Below, in pieces: positions 7,596 to 17,569 of a stretch of 24,168 nucleotides of DNA (position 1 is its first letter; each line of letters opens with the position of its first letter). Source of the DNA: Phycisphaerae bacterium (GTDB taxonomy: Bacteria > Planctomycetota > Phycisphaerae > UBA1845 > UTPLA1); contig JAFGQA010000387.1 of NCBI GenBank assembly GCA_016935885.1, forward strand, positions 1 to 24,168, given 5' to 3'. Below the pieces are notes generated by a model that saw only the letters and a program-made list of their open reading frames with translations, made no database searches and was not told where the DNA came from. Both the position numbers and the translations under genes were made by a program.

Positions 7596-8161
7596 GGTTG
7601 CGAATCTCCATTGCCCAGTCCGATGGTTGAAGCGTCGTCTCACTCCCGGCGAATTGCAGTTCGAGTACCGACAACGGCTGCGATGGCTGTCGTCGGACCC
7701 GGCTCCGCACGGAACCGACCTGCATCCTTAAACCAGCGCAGGAGCGGCGCACCGCGCCGGCCATCGCTTCCCTCTCCGAGACGATATCCTCCCCACACGT
7801 AAGAAACCCAGCGGATTCATCGGATCAGTTGTCATGCCTCTTAACAGCCTGTGGCAAAACTGTGGTACCGGCGCCAAAGCCGGTGGTTTTCACGGTCAGG
7901 AACGGCGTTTCCGAACCGCCGCTCTCCCTTTCACCAAGGGCCGTTAAGCCATACGGGCCGTCGCGCAGGATGAAAGGCGCGAACGGCTGGTTGGATGGCA
8001 TGACACGCCGCTTCAAGCGCGTGATGCCGGGCCGCGGCGCCAATGTGGGGGTTTACCGGACGTGCGAGACACAATCGGCCAATCCTTGCATCGGCCTCGA
8101 AGATAAGGTCGTTGAGGGGCTTGGCTCCGCTGCCGCGACGCCTGCACCACGCCCGCACCCG
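7596..8161. other. Intergenic region upstream of the cheY operon
   Basis: I find no convincing gene here. A plus-strand frame from 7829 reads through a repeat and then antisense to the lipoprotein gene. The region should carry the promoter of the cheY operon on the minus strand, but I see no strong -35/-10 pair. It contains the ACCGGC hairpin repeat at 7867-7884 and an imperfect palindrome near 8005-8024 (CACGCCGCTT and AAGCGCGTG). Confidence 0.6.
7867..7905. repeat. ACCGGC/GCCGGT hairpin repeat, copy 1
   Basis: The arms ACCGGC and GCCGGT flank GCCAAA at 7867-7884. Similarity to the copy at 22738 continues past the hairpin (GGTGG, TCACGGTC, GGAACG here versus GGTAGG, TCACAGTC, GGGACG there). 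This indicates a dispersed repeat of about 40 bases rather than a chance hairpin. Confidence 0.6.
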
Positions 8162-9391
8162 CTACCGAGTCAACGGATCGAAGCGTGTTTCGGCCGTAGT
8201 GGATGGTTCGTAGAACACAAACTCACCGGTGTAGGGGTCGACCCAGACGACGCGGCTGTCCACGAAGCGACAGGTGTTGATTTGCGAGAACCACCTCGGC
8301 CGGCTGGTCATATCCGTGATGGTGAAGATCGTCGTCGCTGTGCCGTCAGACGCGATGAGCTCATACGTCTGGTGGCCGGACAGGTCGCTGGAGCAATGGT
8401 GGATCAGCATCTGGCTCGCGTTGGCATCCTCCAAACGCGTCCGGTATGGCCGCTCAATGCCACCGTTGTCGCGTTCGAAGATCGTACGGCCTTGTTTTGA
8501 TTGCAGGTCGTGGCCCTTGATCGCGAAGATCGTGCCGGCGGTATTGTACTCAGAGTAGATCACTTGCTCGCCGTTGAGGAAGACGGGATTGGGAGCCTCC
8601 CACGAACTGTTGATCGTGGCAATGATCTCCCGGTCGTCGGTCGCCAGGTTGACCAACTGGATATCCAGCGGCCCGACATACCGGTTGATCGATGGATCGG
8701 TGCCGGGCGACGCGACGTGGATGACCAGAAGGTCGCCGTCCAGTGCCACCTGGCTTCCCACGTTCTCAAACGTGCGCATCGCTTCGTCGTTTCCAAGTGA
8801 CAGGACTGTGAGCTCCGTGTCCGCCGGCTCTTCTTGACTCGTGTCTTCGCCATCGGCAGCGGCCTTGGTCACACTGACGGCGAGGTACTGGTCGCTGACG
8901 GCCCTCACGGCGGACAGGCGGCTTGACCCATGCAGGTAGAGGGTCTCCTCGCCGGTCTCGATGTCATACACACGAACTACGTGGGCGTCTCCATCCACCC
9001 ACGCCAGTCGCCGCCCATCGGTCTTCACGGCGTATTGGGACGACGGCTGCGTGACGTCAAGCCGTTCGGTCTGCATGGATGCCGCGTCCAGCACGTACAC
9101 GGCAGTTTCGTCCGCTTCAAGGCCTGGATCATACGAATCGCACTCGGGTGGCCGCTGGACGTCCGGAAACAGGGGAGACCAGTTGCCGCTTGCGCACTGG
9201 GCACGCCGCGTGTACAAGTAGATGACGTTTTCGCCACCCGCATCTACGAATTCCAACATCTGGGTGAACGCGGCAAACGGCGGGTGGGTCCACGCGTAGT
9301 GGGCGGCGAGCACATCGCACCCGACGATGGTGGCAGACATCGAAACGGCAAACGCCGCTGCCAGAAGCCCGAAGTACGTGTTCCTGCGCAT
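8162..9391 (-). CDS. Putative beta-propeller-like lipoprotein, function unknown
   Basis: This 409-residue protein begins with a lipoprotein signal: Arg-Arg, a hydrophobic stretch, then lipobox Ile-Val-Gly-Cys with Cys25. The rest resembles a TolB/PD40-type propeller, with repeated blocks in which a variable strand is followed by motifs such as RLAWVDGD and VRVYDIETGEE. I cannot assign a ligand or enzyme activity. The ATG at 9391 is supported by AAGGAGG seven bases upstream; the frame extends eight codons further without a ribosome site. It lies about 230 bases downstream of the alpha-mannosidase on the same strand and could be read through from it, though the gap also allows its own promoter. 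Confidence 0.75.
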   Translation of the reverse strand: MRRNTYFGLLAAAFAVSMSATIVGCDVLAAHYAWTHPPFAAFTQMLEFVDAGGENVIYLYTRRAQCASGNWSPLFPDVQRPPECDSYDPGLEADETAVYVLDAASMQTERLDVTQPSSQYAVKTDGRRLAWVDGDAHVVRVYDIETGEETLYLHGSSRLSAVRAVSDQYLAVSVTKAAADGEDTSQEEPADTELTVLSLGNDEAMRTFENVGSQVALDGDLLVIHVASPGTDPSINRYVGPLDIQLVNLATDDREIIATINSSWEAPNPVFLNGEQVIYSEYNTAGTIFAIKGHDLQSKQGRTIFERDNGGIERPYRTRLEDANASQMLIHHCSSDLSGHQTYELIASDGTATTIFTITDMTSRPRWFSQINTCRFVDSRVVWVDPYTGEFVFYEPSTTAETRFDPLTR

Positions 9392-9622
9392 GACGAAGCC
9401 TCCTTGTGCAGGCAAACTGTCTTTTCACCATAAACGCTCAGCTGAGATGCGTACATGGTTTACACTGATCCCGCGAAGGAACCTCCCCGACCCTCGAGTG
9501 ACGCCGGCGGGAGATCGGCCTGCGCATCGCGATCGGCACCAGCGGCGCAGACATCGCATGGCGGTCCGGTAGGTGCGGTCCAGGAGCGAACCACTTGAGC
9601 AAAGCGCGAATGGAATCGCGTC

Positions 9623-12600
9623 TTACTTCGCGACGTGTACATCGATCTCCGTGAAGAACGTGCCCTGTCCCACGTCCTCAGCAATCCACAGCAAGTGTCG
9701 GAATGGCCCGATTGGCTCACAGCCCGGGCGTGGTCGCGCGGACGATCCGTGCGTGTCGCCGTCGCCCAGTTCCTTTGTATGCGCGACCGCCAGCAGCGTC
9801 CAGCCGTCGTGCTCACCATGCTTGAAGCCAGGCGAGGGCATCTCCTCGGCGTTGGAACCCCACAACGAGAAGTACTGCGGGGCTCGGTTGGCGCGGTGCC
9901 ATGAGTACGTGTTGATTTCCGCGACGGGCACACTGCGCTTCAGGTCGAGAAAGAACCGACCTTCGCAGTCATACCAGACACACCGCTCCGTGTCGTCTTC
10001 GTTCTGAGCGGCGACACCGTCATTGAGGCGGGGCAATGTGTCTCCGACAACCCCGGAGCTGTGATGCGGTGGATACTCTCCATCGCCGTCGTAATAGCGG
10101 AACACAGCACCGTTTCCACTGGCCTGATCCGCGTAGTCGGTGCTGACGGGGCCGCCCATCGACAGATCTTCAAAACGCCCCTGACGATCAACGGTCATTG
10201 CCGCGACAGGTTCAATCCCCTGGAAAACCGGCACGGGCCGCGCCGCGTACGTATGGCGGAACTCGATCGGCGTGCGATCGGTGAAATCGTCGTACAACGA
10301 CCGGGCCGGCCGGACGGCGTCGTTTGCGTTTCGAGATGCCGTGACCGCGAAAACCTTGATCCGGGGATTGCTGGGGAGCGTCAGCGTCTTCGCGCCCACC
10401 GGCAAGTCGAGACCGTACTTGAACAGGTAGCTAAACCGGTATGCCTCATTGCCCTTGTCCGGATGACGGCGATGTGTGCAGAACCATGCGATCGTGTCGC
10501 GCTTGATGAAGCCGGTCTTGATGCCGACGACCTGGCCCTCGCAACAAAAATCGATCTCGCCGAACTCGTGGTCCCACTCGCGGCTGTCGCATTGCCCGAT
10601 GAAGCCGGTCCATTCTTGCACGGGCACATGGTGCGGCCGATCGTCGATCAGGAATCGGCCGCCCGTGTCCTCCGACGCGGCTGCCAACAGATACAAACGG
10701 TTGTGCTTGCCGCCCGGCAAGGTGATCTTCTGACCGCGACACGACAGCGCCTGCGGCTGCCCGCCGCCTGCCGCGCCGAGCTTGAACAGGATGCCCTCGC
10801 TGGTGATGTGCGATGGCAGCATTTCAGCGGGGATTGTGCGGCCCTCATCGTCGAGCCTTCCGACAGACCGATCCCCGTCTATGCCGGCAACAGCAACATC
10901 AAGATCGAGTGCTACGGGTGTGTTCGAAGGTGGTTCGAGCGAGACCGGTGGCTTGCCAAGGCGAACAGCGAAGCTCCGTGGGCTGTACGGTGTCAAGTCG
11001 ATCACCAGCTTGCCATCGCGGAGCACCGCATCGCCGATCCGGCGCTCCTGGCCGTCCACTTCGTATGCCTCGACCAAGCCTCGGCCAAACGAAACCTCCA
11101 CATTGTCCGCGCTACGGCCCCACAACTCCTGCAACCTGATGATTGTCCAGTCGCCCTGCTCGGCCTGCTTGAGGGCGCGGATGTCCACCTGTTGCGTGTT
11201 GACGCTCAACATGCAGAAGGACCTGCCCAGCGGCCCGTCGTGGGCCTCGGTCTGGAACGGGATCAACGGCTGGTTGAGCCGCCGTGCCTGCCACTCGCTG
11301 CGGGCAGCCCGCCAATCGCCACTATGACCGTACAGGGCATAAACAAACTCGTGACGACCCCAGTCCTGGCTGTGTTGGTCGAGGTAATCGCCCCGCACGC
11401 CCGGCGTATAGAGCAGCGTGAGGCGCACCTCGTTGTCAGCCGGCTTGTCAGATCCATACTTGCAGTCCTCCAGCACCGACACGCCGTACTCGCCGGTCCG
11501 GTCGGTCAGGTCGAACCACTCGTGCGACGGAACCTCGTACTTCGTCGGCTCGTTGTTGCCACGATCGATCGTGCCCATGCCCCAGTTGTAGGTCGCCATC
11601 GGGTTCGACGCCGTCAACGGAAACGAAGCTTTCAGGGCACACTCTGTGGACTGCCAGTCGATGTCATTGGCGAACTCGACACGCCGTCCGGCATCACCGC
11701 GCGCGAGCTGGATCCGTTGTGTGAATATCGAATCGCGGGCGCGGCGCTGGATCTCCAGTGCCACGCGGACGGGCCCGTGTTCCACGACGCGCACGTGTGC
11801 CGGTTCCTTCACTACATCGATCGGGGGTTTCTGACGGTCCGCCCAGTCCATGTTCCAGGCCGGCCAACGTCGGGGCTTTTCGTGCGTAAAGACGAGTTGT
11901 GCCGGTTTGGCGAGCAGCTCTCGATCGGCATTCTTCTTGTCGCGGATGCTCGCAACGTCGCCGACGTCGTTGACTGTGACGCGGTAGTGCTCGTTCTCCA
12001 ACGCCCGATCGGAGACGCGCAGGCCCGTATCCCCTGAAAACGGCTCCTTACTCGCCCGGACGTCGAACGTGGACAGGCCCAACGATGGAACTCGGGCAAC
12101 GAACAGAATCGTGATCGACTCGCCCTGCCGCTTGAGAATCTGCGACGGCGTCTCCTTGCCGCTTGAATCGAAGACACGAACCGACGGCGGCGGCTCGGGG
12201 CCGAAGACCACGGTGGCTTCCACCAGATCCTCGCGCTCGATCGCCAACGGGTTGTACACGACGAGTGGTCGTCCCTCGGCGCGCGTGTCCATTGCCCGCA
12301 CGACCGCCCCGACGGAATCCTGTAGCACGGCCGCGAACCCGTTCGACGCGATGATTTCGTCGTTCCAGGAAAACGTGTAGGCCCGCGGGATACTGGTGCC
12401 GGGCAGCATATCGTGCATCTGGTTGGCCAGCACGCGGATCCAGGCGTTGTTGATCTTCTCGCGCGGATAACTCGCCCCCCCGAGCCAGTGCGCCATGACG
12501 GCCGCCCGTTCGGCCGCGTCGGCCAGGATCTCATTCTTGCGATTCCACCGCTTCATGTACGCCTGCGACGTCAGCGTTCCGGCCGAGTGCTCCGTCAGCA

Positions 12601-13522
12601 GTAGATCGCCCTTGTAGCGCGGCAGCCGGTCCCTTTGTTCGGAGGTGATATCCTTGAACATCTGGTCCGACGAGACGAGGGCCACTTTGATCTTACCGTC
12701 CGCCTGCGCGGCGCTCGCGACGTAGTTCGCAACATCCTCGGCCTTCGGAGCACCGCCCACGTCGCCTACGCCGTAGTAGTGGTAGTCTGCCCAGACGCCG
12801 TACTGCCGGCCGTTGTCGTGTACTCGTTCGATCCATTGGGGATTCACGTCCACGCGGCCCTCGATCGCGCTGGCGTACGAGCCGGGGTCAAGCGCCGCAA
12901 TGACCGATTTTCCATCGGGGCCTTCCCACACACCAATCTTGAACGGGATGCCGACCGCCGATCCCCAGGTCAGCTTCTGCGTCGAGAAGCCCAACAGCCC
13001 ACAGTGCGCCCAGATCGACGGCATCGACGCTGGAAAGCCGAAGCAGTCCGGCAACAGGTAGTCTACGCTCTCCTTGCCGAACTCGCGCCGGAAGAAGTCG
13101 TTGCCGTATAGCACCTGCCGGATGATCGCCTCGGCGGATGGAACGTTCACGTCGCCCTCGTCCACGGACGAGCCCGCGACAAACCACCGGCCGTCGGCGA
13201 TGTACTGCTTGAGCCGTGCGTACTTCTCCGGGTAGTACTCCTTCATCATCTGGTACCGAACCGCGCCCGTGAAGTTAAAGACGTAGCCGGGAAACCGCTC
13301 GAACCGATCGAAGTTCTGTTCCAGCGTATCCTTCAGGTGTTTATCGATCGTCGTGGCATAGTCCCAACGCCACTGCGTGTCGAGATGCGCGTAGCCAACG
13401 CAGTAGAGTACCTTGTCATGGGAAAGGTCGTAGCGCGGTTCCTCGGCATACGACGATGCGGCGACGAGTAGCGCAGCCACGAGGGCGCCAAGCACAAGCC
13501 ATCGCGTTGCCAACATCTTCAT
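9623..13522 (-). CDS. Secreted GH38 alpha-mannosidase with a C-terminal discoidin-like domain
   Basis: This 1299-residue enzyme has a signal peptide (about 1-26, cleaved near Ala-Glu-Glu). The GH38 catalytic part starts near residue 35. Zinc ligands His46 and Asp48 lie in AHLDTQWRW, and the likely nucleophile Asp159 lies in LLPDCFGFPASMPS. Middle and C-terminal beta domains typical of GH38 extend to about residue 850. The last 400 residues include an F5/8 type C (discoidin)-like region with YFSLWGSN, probably glycan-binding. The family hydrolyses alpha-mannosides by a retaining mechanism. The start at 13522 has AGGAG seven bases upstream; the frame is open 42 codons further but those codons do not look like protein. 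It lies 118 bases downstream of the PTS genes on the same strand, suggesting a shared operon. Confidence 0.88.
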   Translation of the reverse strand: MKMLATRWLVLGALVAALLVAASSYAEEPRYDLSHDKVLYCVGYAHLDTQWRWDYATTIDKHLKDTLEQNFDRFERFPGYVFNFTGAVRYQMMKEYYPEKYARLKQYIADGRWFVAGSSVDEGDVNVPSAEAIIRQVLYGNDFFRREFGKESVDYLLPDCFGFPASMPSIWAHCGLLGFSTQKLTWGSAVGIPFKIGVWEGPDGKSVIAALDPGSYASAIEGRVDVNPQWIERVHDNGRQYGVWADYHYYGVGDVGGAPKAEDVANYVASAAQADGKIKVALVSSDQMFKDITSEQRDRLPRYKGDLLLTEHSAGTLTSQAYMKRWNRKNEILADAAERAAVMAHWLGGASYPREKINNAWIRVLANQMHDMLPGTSIPRAYTFSWNDEIIASNGFAAVLQDSVGAVVRAMDTRAEGRPLVVYNPLAIEREDLVEATVVFGPEPPPSVRVFDSSGKETPSQILKRQGESITILFVARVPSLGLSTFDVRASKEPFSGDTGLRVSDRALENEHYRVTVNDVGDVASIRDKKNADRELLAKPAQLVFTHEKPRRWPAWNMDWADRQKPPIDVVKEPAHVRVVEHGPVRVALEIQRRARDSIFTQRIQLARGDAGRRVEFANDIDWQSTECALKASFPLTASNPMATYNWGMGTIDRGNNEPTKYEVPSHEWFDLTDRTGEYGVSVLEDCKYGSDKPADNEVRLTLLYTPGVRGDYLDQHSQDWGRHEFVYALYGHSGDWRAARSEWQARRLNQPLIPFQTEAHDGPLGRSFCMLSVNTQQVDIRALKQAEQGDWTIIRLQELWGRSADNVEVSFGRGLVEAYEVDGQERRIGDAVLRDGKLVIDLTPYSPRSFAVRLGKPPVSLEPPSNTPVALDLDVAVAGIDGDRSVGRLDDEGRTIPAEMLPSHITSEGILFKLGAAGGGQPQALSCRGQKITLPGGKHNRLYLLAAASEDTGGRFLIDDRPHHVPVQEWTGFIGQCDSREWDHEFGEIDFCCEGQVVGIKTGFIKRDTIAWFCTHRRHPDKGNEAYRFSYLFKYGLDLPVGAKTLTLPSNPRIKVFAVTASRNANDAVRPARSLYDDFTDRTPIEFRHTYAARPVPVFQGIEPVAAMTVDRQGRFEDLSMGGPVSTDYADQASGNGAVFRYYDGDGEYPPHHSSGVVGDTLPRLNDGVAAQNEDDTERCVWYDCEGRFFLDLKRSVPVAEINTYSWHRANRAPQYFSLWGSNAEEMPSPGFKHGEHDGWTLLAVAHTKELGDGDTHGSSARPRPGCEPIGPFRHLLWIAEDVGQGTFFTEIDVHVAK

Positions 13523-13640
13523 AAGCGATCTCCTACGGGGGCGAATTGAGCACGATGGGATCCTTGGTCCGGACGGCGCCGACGGGGGCAAACGCGGCTT
13601 CCTCGCTCGTACTATCACGATCTTCTCTCCTTCACTGGGA

Positions 13641-16154
13641 TCATTCAAACTCTTCCGCCAGGCACGCTCGCACGGTATCGCGGTCCGGTGCGGCGAGCAG
13701 ACGCGCGCGGAACTCCTCGTGCATCAGCTTCCGCGCCAGTGTCGAGAAGGCCTTCATATGGGTCCCATCCTTGTCCGACTCGCGGATGGCGAGCAGAATC
13801 ACGCACTCTACCGGTTGATCGTTAGCCGAATCCCACTCGATGGGTTGCTTCAGTCGTACCATGCCGATGGAGTTCGCGGTAACCGAGTCCGTCTTACAGT
13901 GCGGGACGGCGAAGCCGTGACCCATCGCGGTCGAGTGAATCTCCTCGCGCGCCCAGACCGCTTCTTCAACCGTTAGGGGGTCGTCCGTGCGGCACGTTGC
14001 GTGGAAGGTATCCACGATCTCCTTGATGACTTCTTCCTTGCTGGTGCTGTCCGAGCCGACCGTGATCAGATCGGGTTCGATCATGCCCTGGGCGGCGCCG
14101 CGACCGCGGAACGCCGCGAGTGCGGCATCCACTTCCGTGATGCTCCGGCAAGCCAGGGCGGCAGCGAGAACCTCGCGACACTCGGCCGCGGAGAGCCGGG
14201 TGACTGCCGCCTTTAGGGCAAGCACATCCGGGGTGGCCACGCTGATTTCGTCCAAACCCAGCCCGACCAGCAACGGGAGGTTCCGCGTGTCTCGCGCCAT
14301 TTCGCCGCACATGCCCACCCAGCGGTTGTGCCGGTGCGCATCCTCCACGATCCTCGCCAGCAGTCGGAGGAAGGCCGGGTGTCGCGCGTTGTACAGACGG
14401 GCGACCTTGTCGTTGTCGCGATCAACCGCCAGGAAGTACTGCATCAGGTCGTTCGTGCCGATGCTGAAGAAGTCTACCTCGGCGCAAAGCTGATCGAGCA
14501 CGAAGGTGACGGACGGCACCTCCACCATGATGCCGATCCGCATCGCCGGGTCGAACGCCACGCCGGCGTTCTTCAACTCGGCCTGGATCTCCGCGATCCG
14601 CTCCTTGACCCAGCGCACCTCGTCTATCGAACAGACCATTGGCACCATGACCCGCACTGATCCGAAGGCAGATGCCCGAATGATCGCGCGCAACTGCGTG
14701 GTGATCACGTCCTGGTGCTCGCGATAGATGCGGACGCCGCGGTAGCCGAGGAACGGGTTGGCTTCCTGGGCCAGGTGCAAGTACGGCACCGGCTTGTCGC
14801 CGCCGACGTCGATCGTTCGAATGATGACGGGGCGATGGTCGGCGGCTTGGGCGGCTCGAGTATAAACCGCGAGTTGTTCCTCTTCCGAGGGGGCCGCGTC
14901 CCGGTCCATGAACAACATCTCGCTGCGAAACAGCCCGATTCCTTCGGCTCCTTGCTCGAACGCCGGGGCCAGTTCGTCCACCGTTGTGACATTGGCGGCC
15001 ACCTCCAGCCGTTGGCCGTCGCGCGTAACGGCCGGAGCCTGGACGTGCGCTGCCAGGTAGTCCTGCCGGCGGGACAGCTTCCGCAACTCCCGCTCATAGT
15101 AGCGACGAACGAGGGCATTGATCTCGGTAATGACGATTCCGACGTTGGCGTCGACGATGGCGTCGTGCCCGACCGGCAGGTTGGCGCGGAGGTCCGCCAC
15201 GCCCGTCAGCGTCGGGATGCCGAAAGAACGGGCCAGGATCACCGTGTGCGACGTCGTGCCTGCGTGCTCCAGCACCAACGCTTTCAACAGACGCCTGTCC
15301 AACGAGAGCAACTGCCGCGGTGTCAGGTTCGTTGCCAGGACCACCGACGGCTCATTCAGTTCGATGCCGGCCGCTCGGAATCGCTCGTCGTAGATATGCT
15401 CCAGCAGTTGGTGGCAGATGTCCTCGACGTCGATCGCCCGATCGCGGACGTAGGCACTCTCCGCGCGTTTGAGCTGGGCGGCGAAAAACGCGCCGGCCTC
15501 CACGATCGCACAGCCGGCTGAGCAGCCGGCCGATAGGAATTCCGCGATCTTCTCCTTCAGTGTGACATCCCCCGCGATGGACAGGTGCGCTCGAAGGATC
15601 CCTGCCTCAATGGCGGAGGAGTCGGCATCCAGCTTCGTTTCCAGATTGCCACGCACAGCGGCGACCGCGCGGCGGATCTTCTCCTCTTCTTCGTCGCGGG
15701 AACGGGCCGCTTCGGACGCCAGTTCCGCCGACAAAGCCAAACCGCCCGCCATCACGACGATCCCCTGCCCGATTCCCCGGCTAACCGGTGTCCCCGCAAG
15801 CCACTGGACCTCCGCTTTGCGCAGGAGTCGTGGTAACACAACGTCGGTTCCGGCCGCGGGCATCGGGAGCAACTGGTCGCAAGTCGGCAGGACGTTCGCG
15901 GCGAAGTCACTGATGGCCGCGAGGGCGGCTTCGGCATCGGCTCCCGCGGCGCGAACACGGCATGTGTCGCCCTCCTTGACGTCGATCGCGATGACGGCCA
16001 GCACGCTTTTGGCATTCGCGCCGGCGCCGGTCCGTTCGTTGACGAGCTCGACGTCGGCAGCGAACCGAGCCGCCACGTCGGCCAGTTCGCTCGCCGGTCG
16101 CGCGTGCAAGCCGGAGGGCAGCGGGCACCGGAATGTGCAATCAAGAAACGTCAT
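13641..16154 (-). CDS. ptsP: PTS multiphosphoryl transfer protein, HPr-EI-EIIA(Fru) fusion
   Basis: This 837-residue protein carries three phosphotransfer domains. HPr (about 1-90) has His17 in GLHARPA. Enzyme I (about 115-690) has His303 in TTSHT and the PEP-site motifs GLFRSE, IDVGGDKP, FSIGTNDLMQY and GMCGE (Cys616). EIIA of the fructose type (about 690-837) has His752 in FAVPHCK. It would take phosphate from PEP and pass it through its own HPr and EIIA to the neighbouring EIIB. The layout matches E. coli FryA. The start is uncertain: ATG 16154 places HPr at the N-terminus as in the family, while ATGs at 16199 (GGAGG immediately adjacent) and 16211 would add 15 or 19 residues. It lies 72 bases after EIIB. 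Confidence 0.9.
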   Translation of the reverse strand: MTFLDCTFRCPLPSGLHARPASELADVAARFAADVELVNERTGAGANAKSVLAVIAIDVKEGDTCRVRAAGADAEAALAAISDFAANVLPTCDQLLPMPAAGTDVVLPRLLRKAEVQWLAGTPVSRGIGQGIVVMAGGLALSAELASEAARSRDEEEEKIRRAVAAVRGNLETKLDADSSAIEAGILRAHLSIAGDVTLKEKIAEFLSAGCSAGCAIVEAGAFFAAQLKRAESAYVRDRAIDVEDICHQLLEHIYDERFRAAGIELNEPSVVLATNLTPRQLLSLDRRLLKALVLEHAGTTSHTVILARSFGIPTLTGVADLRANLPVGHDAIVDANVGIVITEINALVRRYYERELRKLSRRQDYLAAHVQAPAVTRDGQRLEVAANVTTVDELAPAFEQGAEGIGLFRSEMLFMDRDAAPSEEEQLAVYTRAAQAADHRPVIIRTIDVGGDKPVPYLHLAQEANPFLGYRGVRIYREHQDVITTQLRAIIRASAFGSVRVMVPMVCSIDEVRWVKERIAEIQAELKNAGVAFDPAMRIGIMVEVPSVTFVLDQLCAEVDFFSIGTNDLMQYFLAVDRDNDKVARLYNARHPAFLRLLARIVEDAHRHNRWVGMCGEMARDTRNLPLLVGLGLDEISVATPDVLALKAAVTRLSAAECREVLAAALACRSITEVDAALAAFRGRGAAQGMIEPDLITVGSDSTSKEEVIKEIVDTFHATCRTDDPLTVEEAVWAREEIHSTAMGHGFAVPHCKTDSVTANSIGMVRLKQPIEWDSANDQPVECVILLAIRESDKDGTHMKAFSTLARKLMHEEFRARLLAAPDRDTVRACLAEEFE

Positions 16155-16226
16155 GGCCTTGGCAAACCACCGCTGCTCCGCTTCACCTGTGGCTACCATC
16201 CTCCGCCCCATTCTGGGCGAGCGCTT

Positions 16227-16526
16227 TCACTTGGCAAGTTTCTCAAAAACTGCCTTCGGGTTCTTGATGGCCTCCTGGACACCCACTTCGACGATCTTCT
16301 TGCCATTGAACCGATCGCGCTGCTCCACGTCGATGCCGACAGCGAAGATCGCAACATCCGCATCGCGGATGTCCTCGGCCGACAGTTCGTTTTCGATGCC
16401 CATGGCGCCTTGCGTCTCCACCTTGATCTGATGGCCCAGCGCCTTGGCGGTCTTCTCAAGCTGCTCGGCAGCCATATACGTATGCGCGATGCCGGTGGGA
16501 CACGCGGTTACAGCGACAATCTGCAT
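16227..16526 (-). CDS. PTS fructose-family EIIB subunit
   Basis: This 99-residue protein is a stand-alone EIIB of the fructose family. Cys9 in ACPTGIAHTYMAAE is the phosphorylated residue that receives phosphate from EIIA and passes it to the sugar bound by EIIC. Its ATG lies 19 bases inside the end of the EIIC gene in another frame, so the two are probably translationally coupled. Length and motif are complete. Fructose-type EIIB and EIIC are often fused; here they are split, as in E. coli FryB/FryC. Sugar specificity cannot be read from it. Confidence 0.9.
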   Translation of the reverse strand: MQIVAVTACPTGIAHTYMAAEQLEKTAKALGHQIKVETQGAMGIENELSAEDIRDADVAIFAVGIDVEQRDRFNGKKIVEVGVQEAIKNPKAVFEKLAK

Positions 16527-17569
16527 GTGGAAGCCTCCGTAGTCGGCAAGGCACGCTTGCGAGTCAGCGCCTTCACCGTGTTGATCAAGACAGCGGTCAC
16601 CATCGTGCCGACTACAATGGCAATGACGTACATGACCCGGTTGTCCACCACGGGTAGGACGATCGGCCCGCCATGTGGGGCGTGGTCGCCCACACCTCCC
16701 AGCGCGGCAATGACCGCCGACACCATGGAGCCGACCATGATGCAAGGAATAACGCGGAGCGGGTCGGCCGCCGCGAACGGAATCGCCCCCTCGGTGATGC
16801 CGATCATGCCCATTGCGACGGCCGCAATGCCGGCCTCCTTCTCCTCGTCGCTCCAGAGCTTGCGGTTGATCAGCGTCGCGAGCCCCAGGCCCAGCGGGGG
16901 CGTGCAAATCGCTGCCGCACAGGTCCCCATCACGCCGTAGTGGCCCTCCTTTATCATGGCGGCGCCGAAGAAGAAGGCCGCCTTGTTCACCGGCCCGCCC
17001 ATGTCGAACGCGATCATGGCGCCGAGAACCATCGCCAGCACAATGGCATTGCCCGTGCTCATGTACAGCAACCATTCCCCAAGGAACGTCATCAAGTGGG
17101 CGATCGGAATGCCGAGCACCTTCAGCATCAGCACGCCCACGATCGTGGACGACACGATTGGAATGACAAGAATCGGCATGATCGGGCGAATGTACTTCGA
17201 CACGGGAATCTTCTTGATTCCGATGACAATCCACCCGGCGATCAAGCCGATCAGCAGGGCGCCGAGGAACCCGGCGCCGACCTCCCCGGCCAAGTAGCCC
17301 CCGACGAATCCCGGTACCAGACCGGGCCGGCCCGCCATTGCGTAGGCGATGTACCCGGCCAAGACGGGCAGCAACAGGAAGAACGAAGCCGATCCGACGT
17401 CCAGGATCAGCTTCATGATCGGCGAGTTCGAGAAATCCGGCCCCGTGTCCGTCATCGGAACAAACGCAATCCCGCACGCGATCATGATGCCGCCGCAGGC
17501 GATGAACGGGATGGCATAGGATACGCCTGTGAGCAGGTATTGCCGTAGCTTCTTGAGTGCTTCGATCAT
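16508..17569 (-). CDS. PTS fructose-family EIIC permease subunit
   Basis: This 353-residue integral membrane protein has about nine or ten hydrophobic segments. It carries the family hallmarks FDMGGPVNKAA (188-198) and GITEGAIPF (257-265), which form the sugar-binding region. It imports a sugar while EIIB phosphorylates it. It is first in the PTS operon and overlaps EIIB by 19 bases. The ATG at 17569 has GAGG about nine bases upstream. The substrate could be fructose, mannose or a mannosyl compound: E. coli MngA, which imports mannosylglycerate, belongs to the same family and is paired with a GH38 enzyme as here. No 1-phosphofructokinase gene is in the window. Confidence 0.9.
   Translation of the reverse strand: MIEALKKLRQYLLTGVSYAIPFIACGGIMIACGIAFVPMTDTGPDFSNSPIMKLILDVGSASFFLLLPVLAGYIAYAMAGRPGLVPGFVGGYLAGEVGAGFLGALLIGLIAGWIVIGIKKIPVSKYIRPIMPILVIPIVSSTIVGVLMLKVLGIPIAHLMTFLGEWLLYMSTGNAIVLAMVLGAMIAFDMGGPVNKAAFFFGAAMIKEGHYGVMGTCAAAICTPPLGLGLATLINRKLWSDEEKEAGIAAVAMGMIGITEGAIPFAAADPLRVIPCIMVGSMVSAVIAALGGVGDHAPHGGPIVLPVVDNRVMYVIAIVVGTMVTAVLINTVKALTRKRALPTTEASTCRLSL

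Noticed and set aside
7829..8500. Plus-strand frame of 223 codons beginning with a lipobox-like sequence
   Set aside because: Its start lies in the ACCGGC repeat and its second half is antisense to the lipoprotein gene. It has no ribosome site or family resemblance.
10061..12037. Long plus-strand open frame of 658 codons
   Set aside because: It is fully antisense to the GH38 gene, whose catalytic motifs are clear. The translation has no recognisable domain and reflects high GC at third positions.
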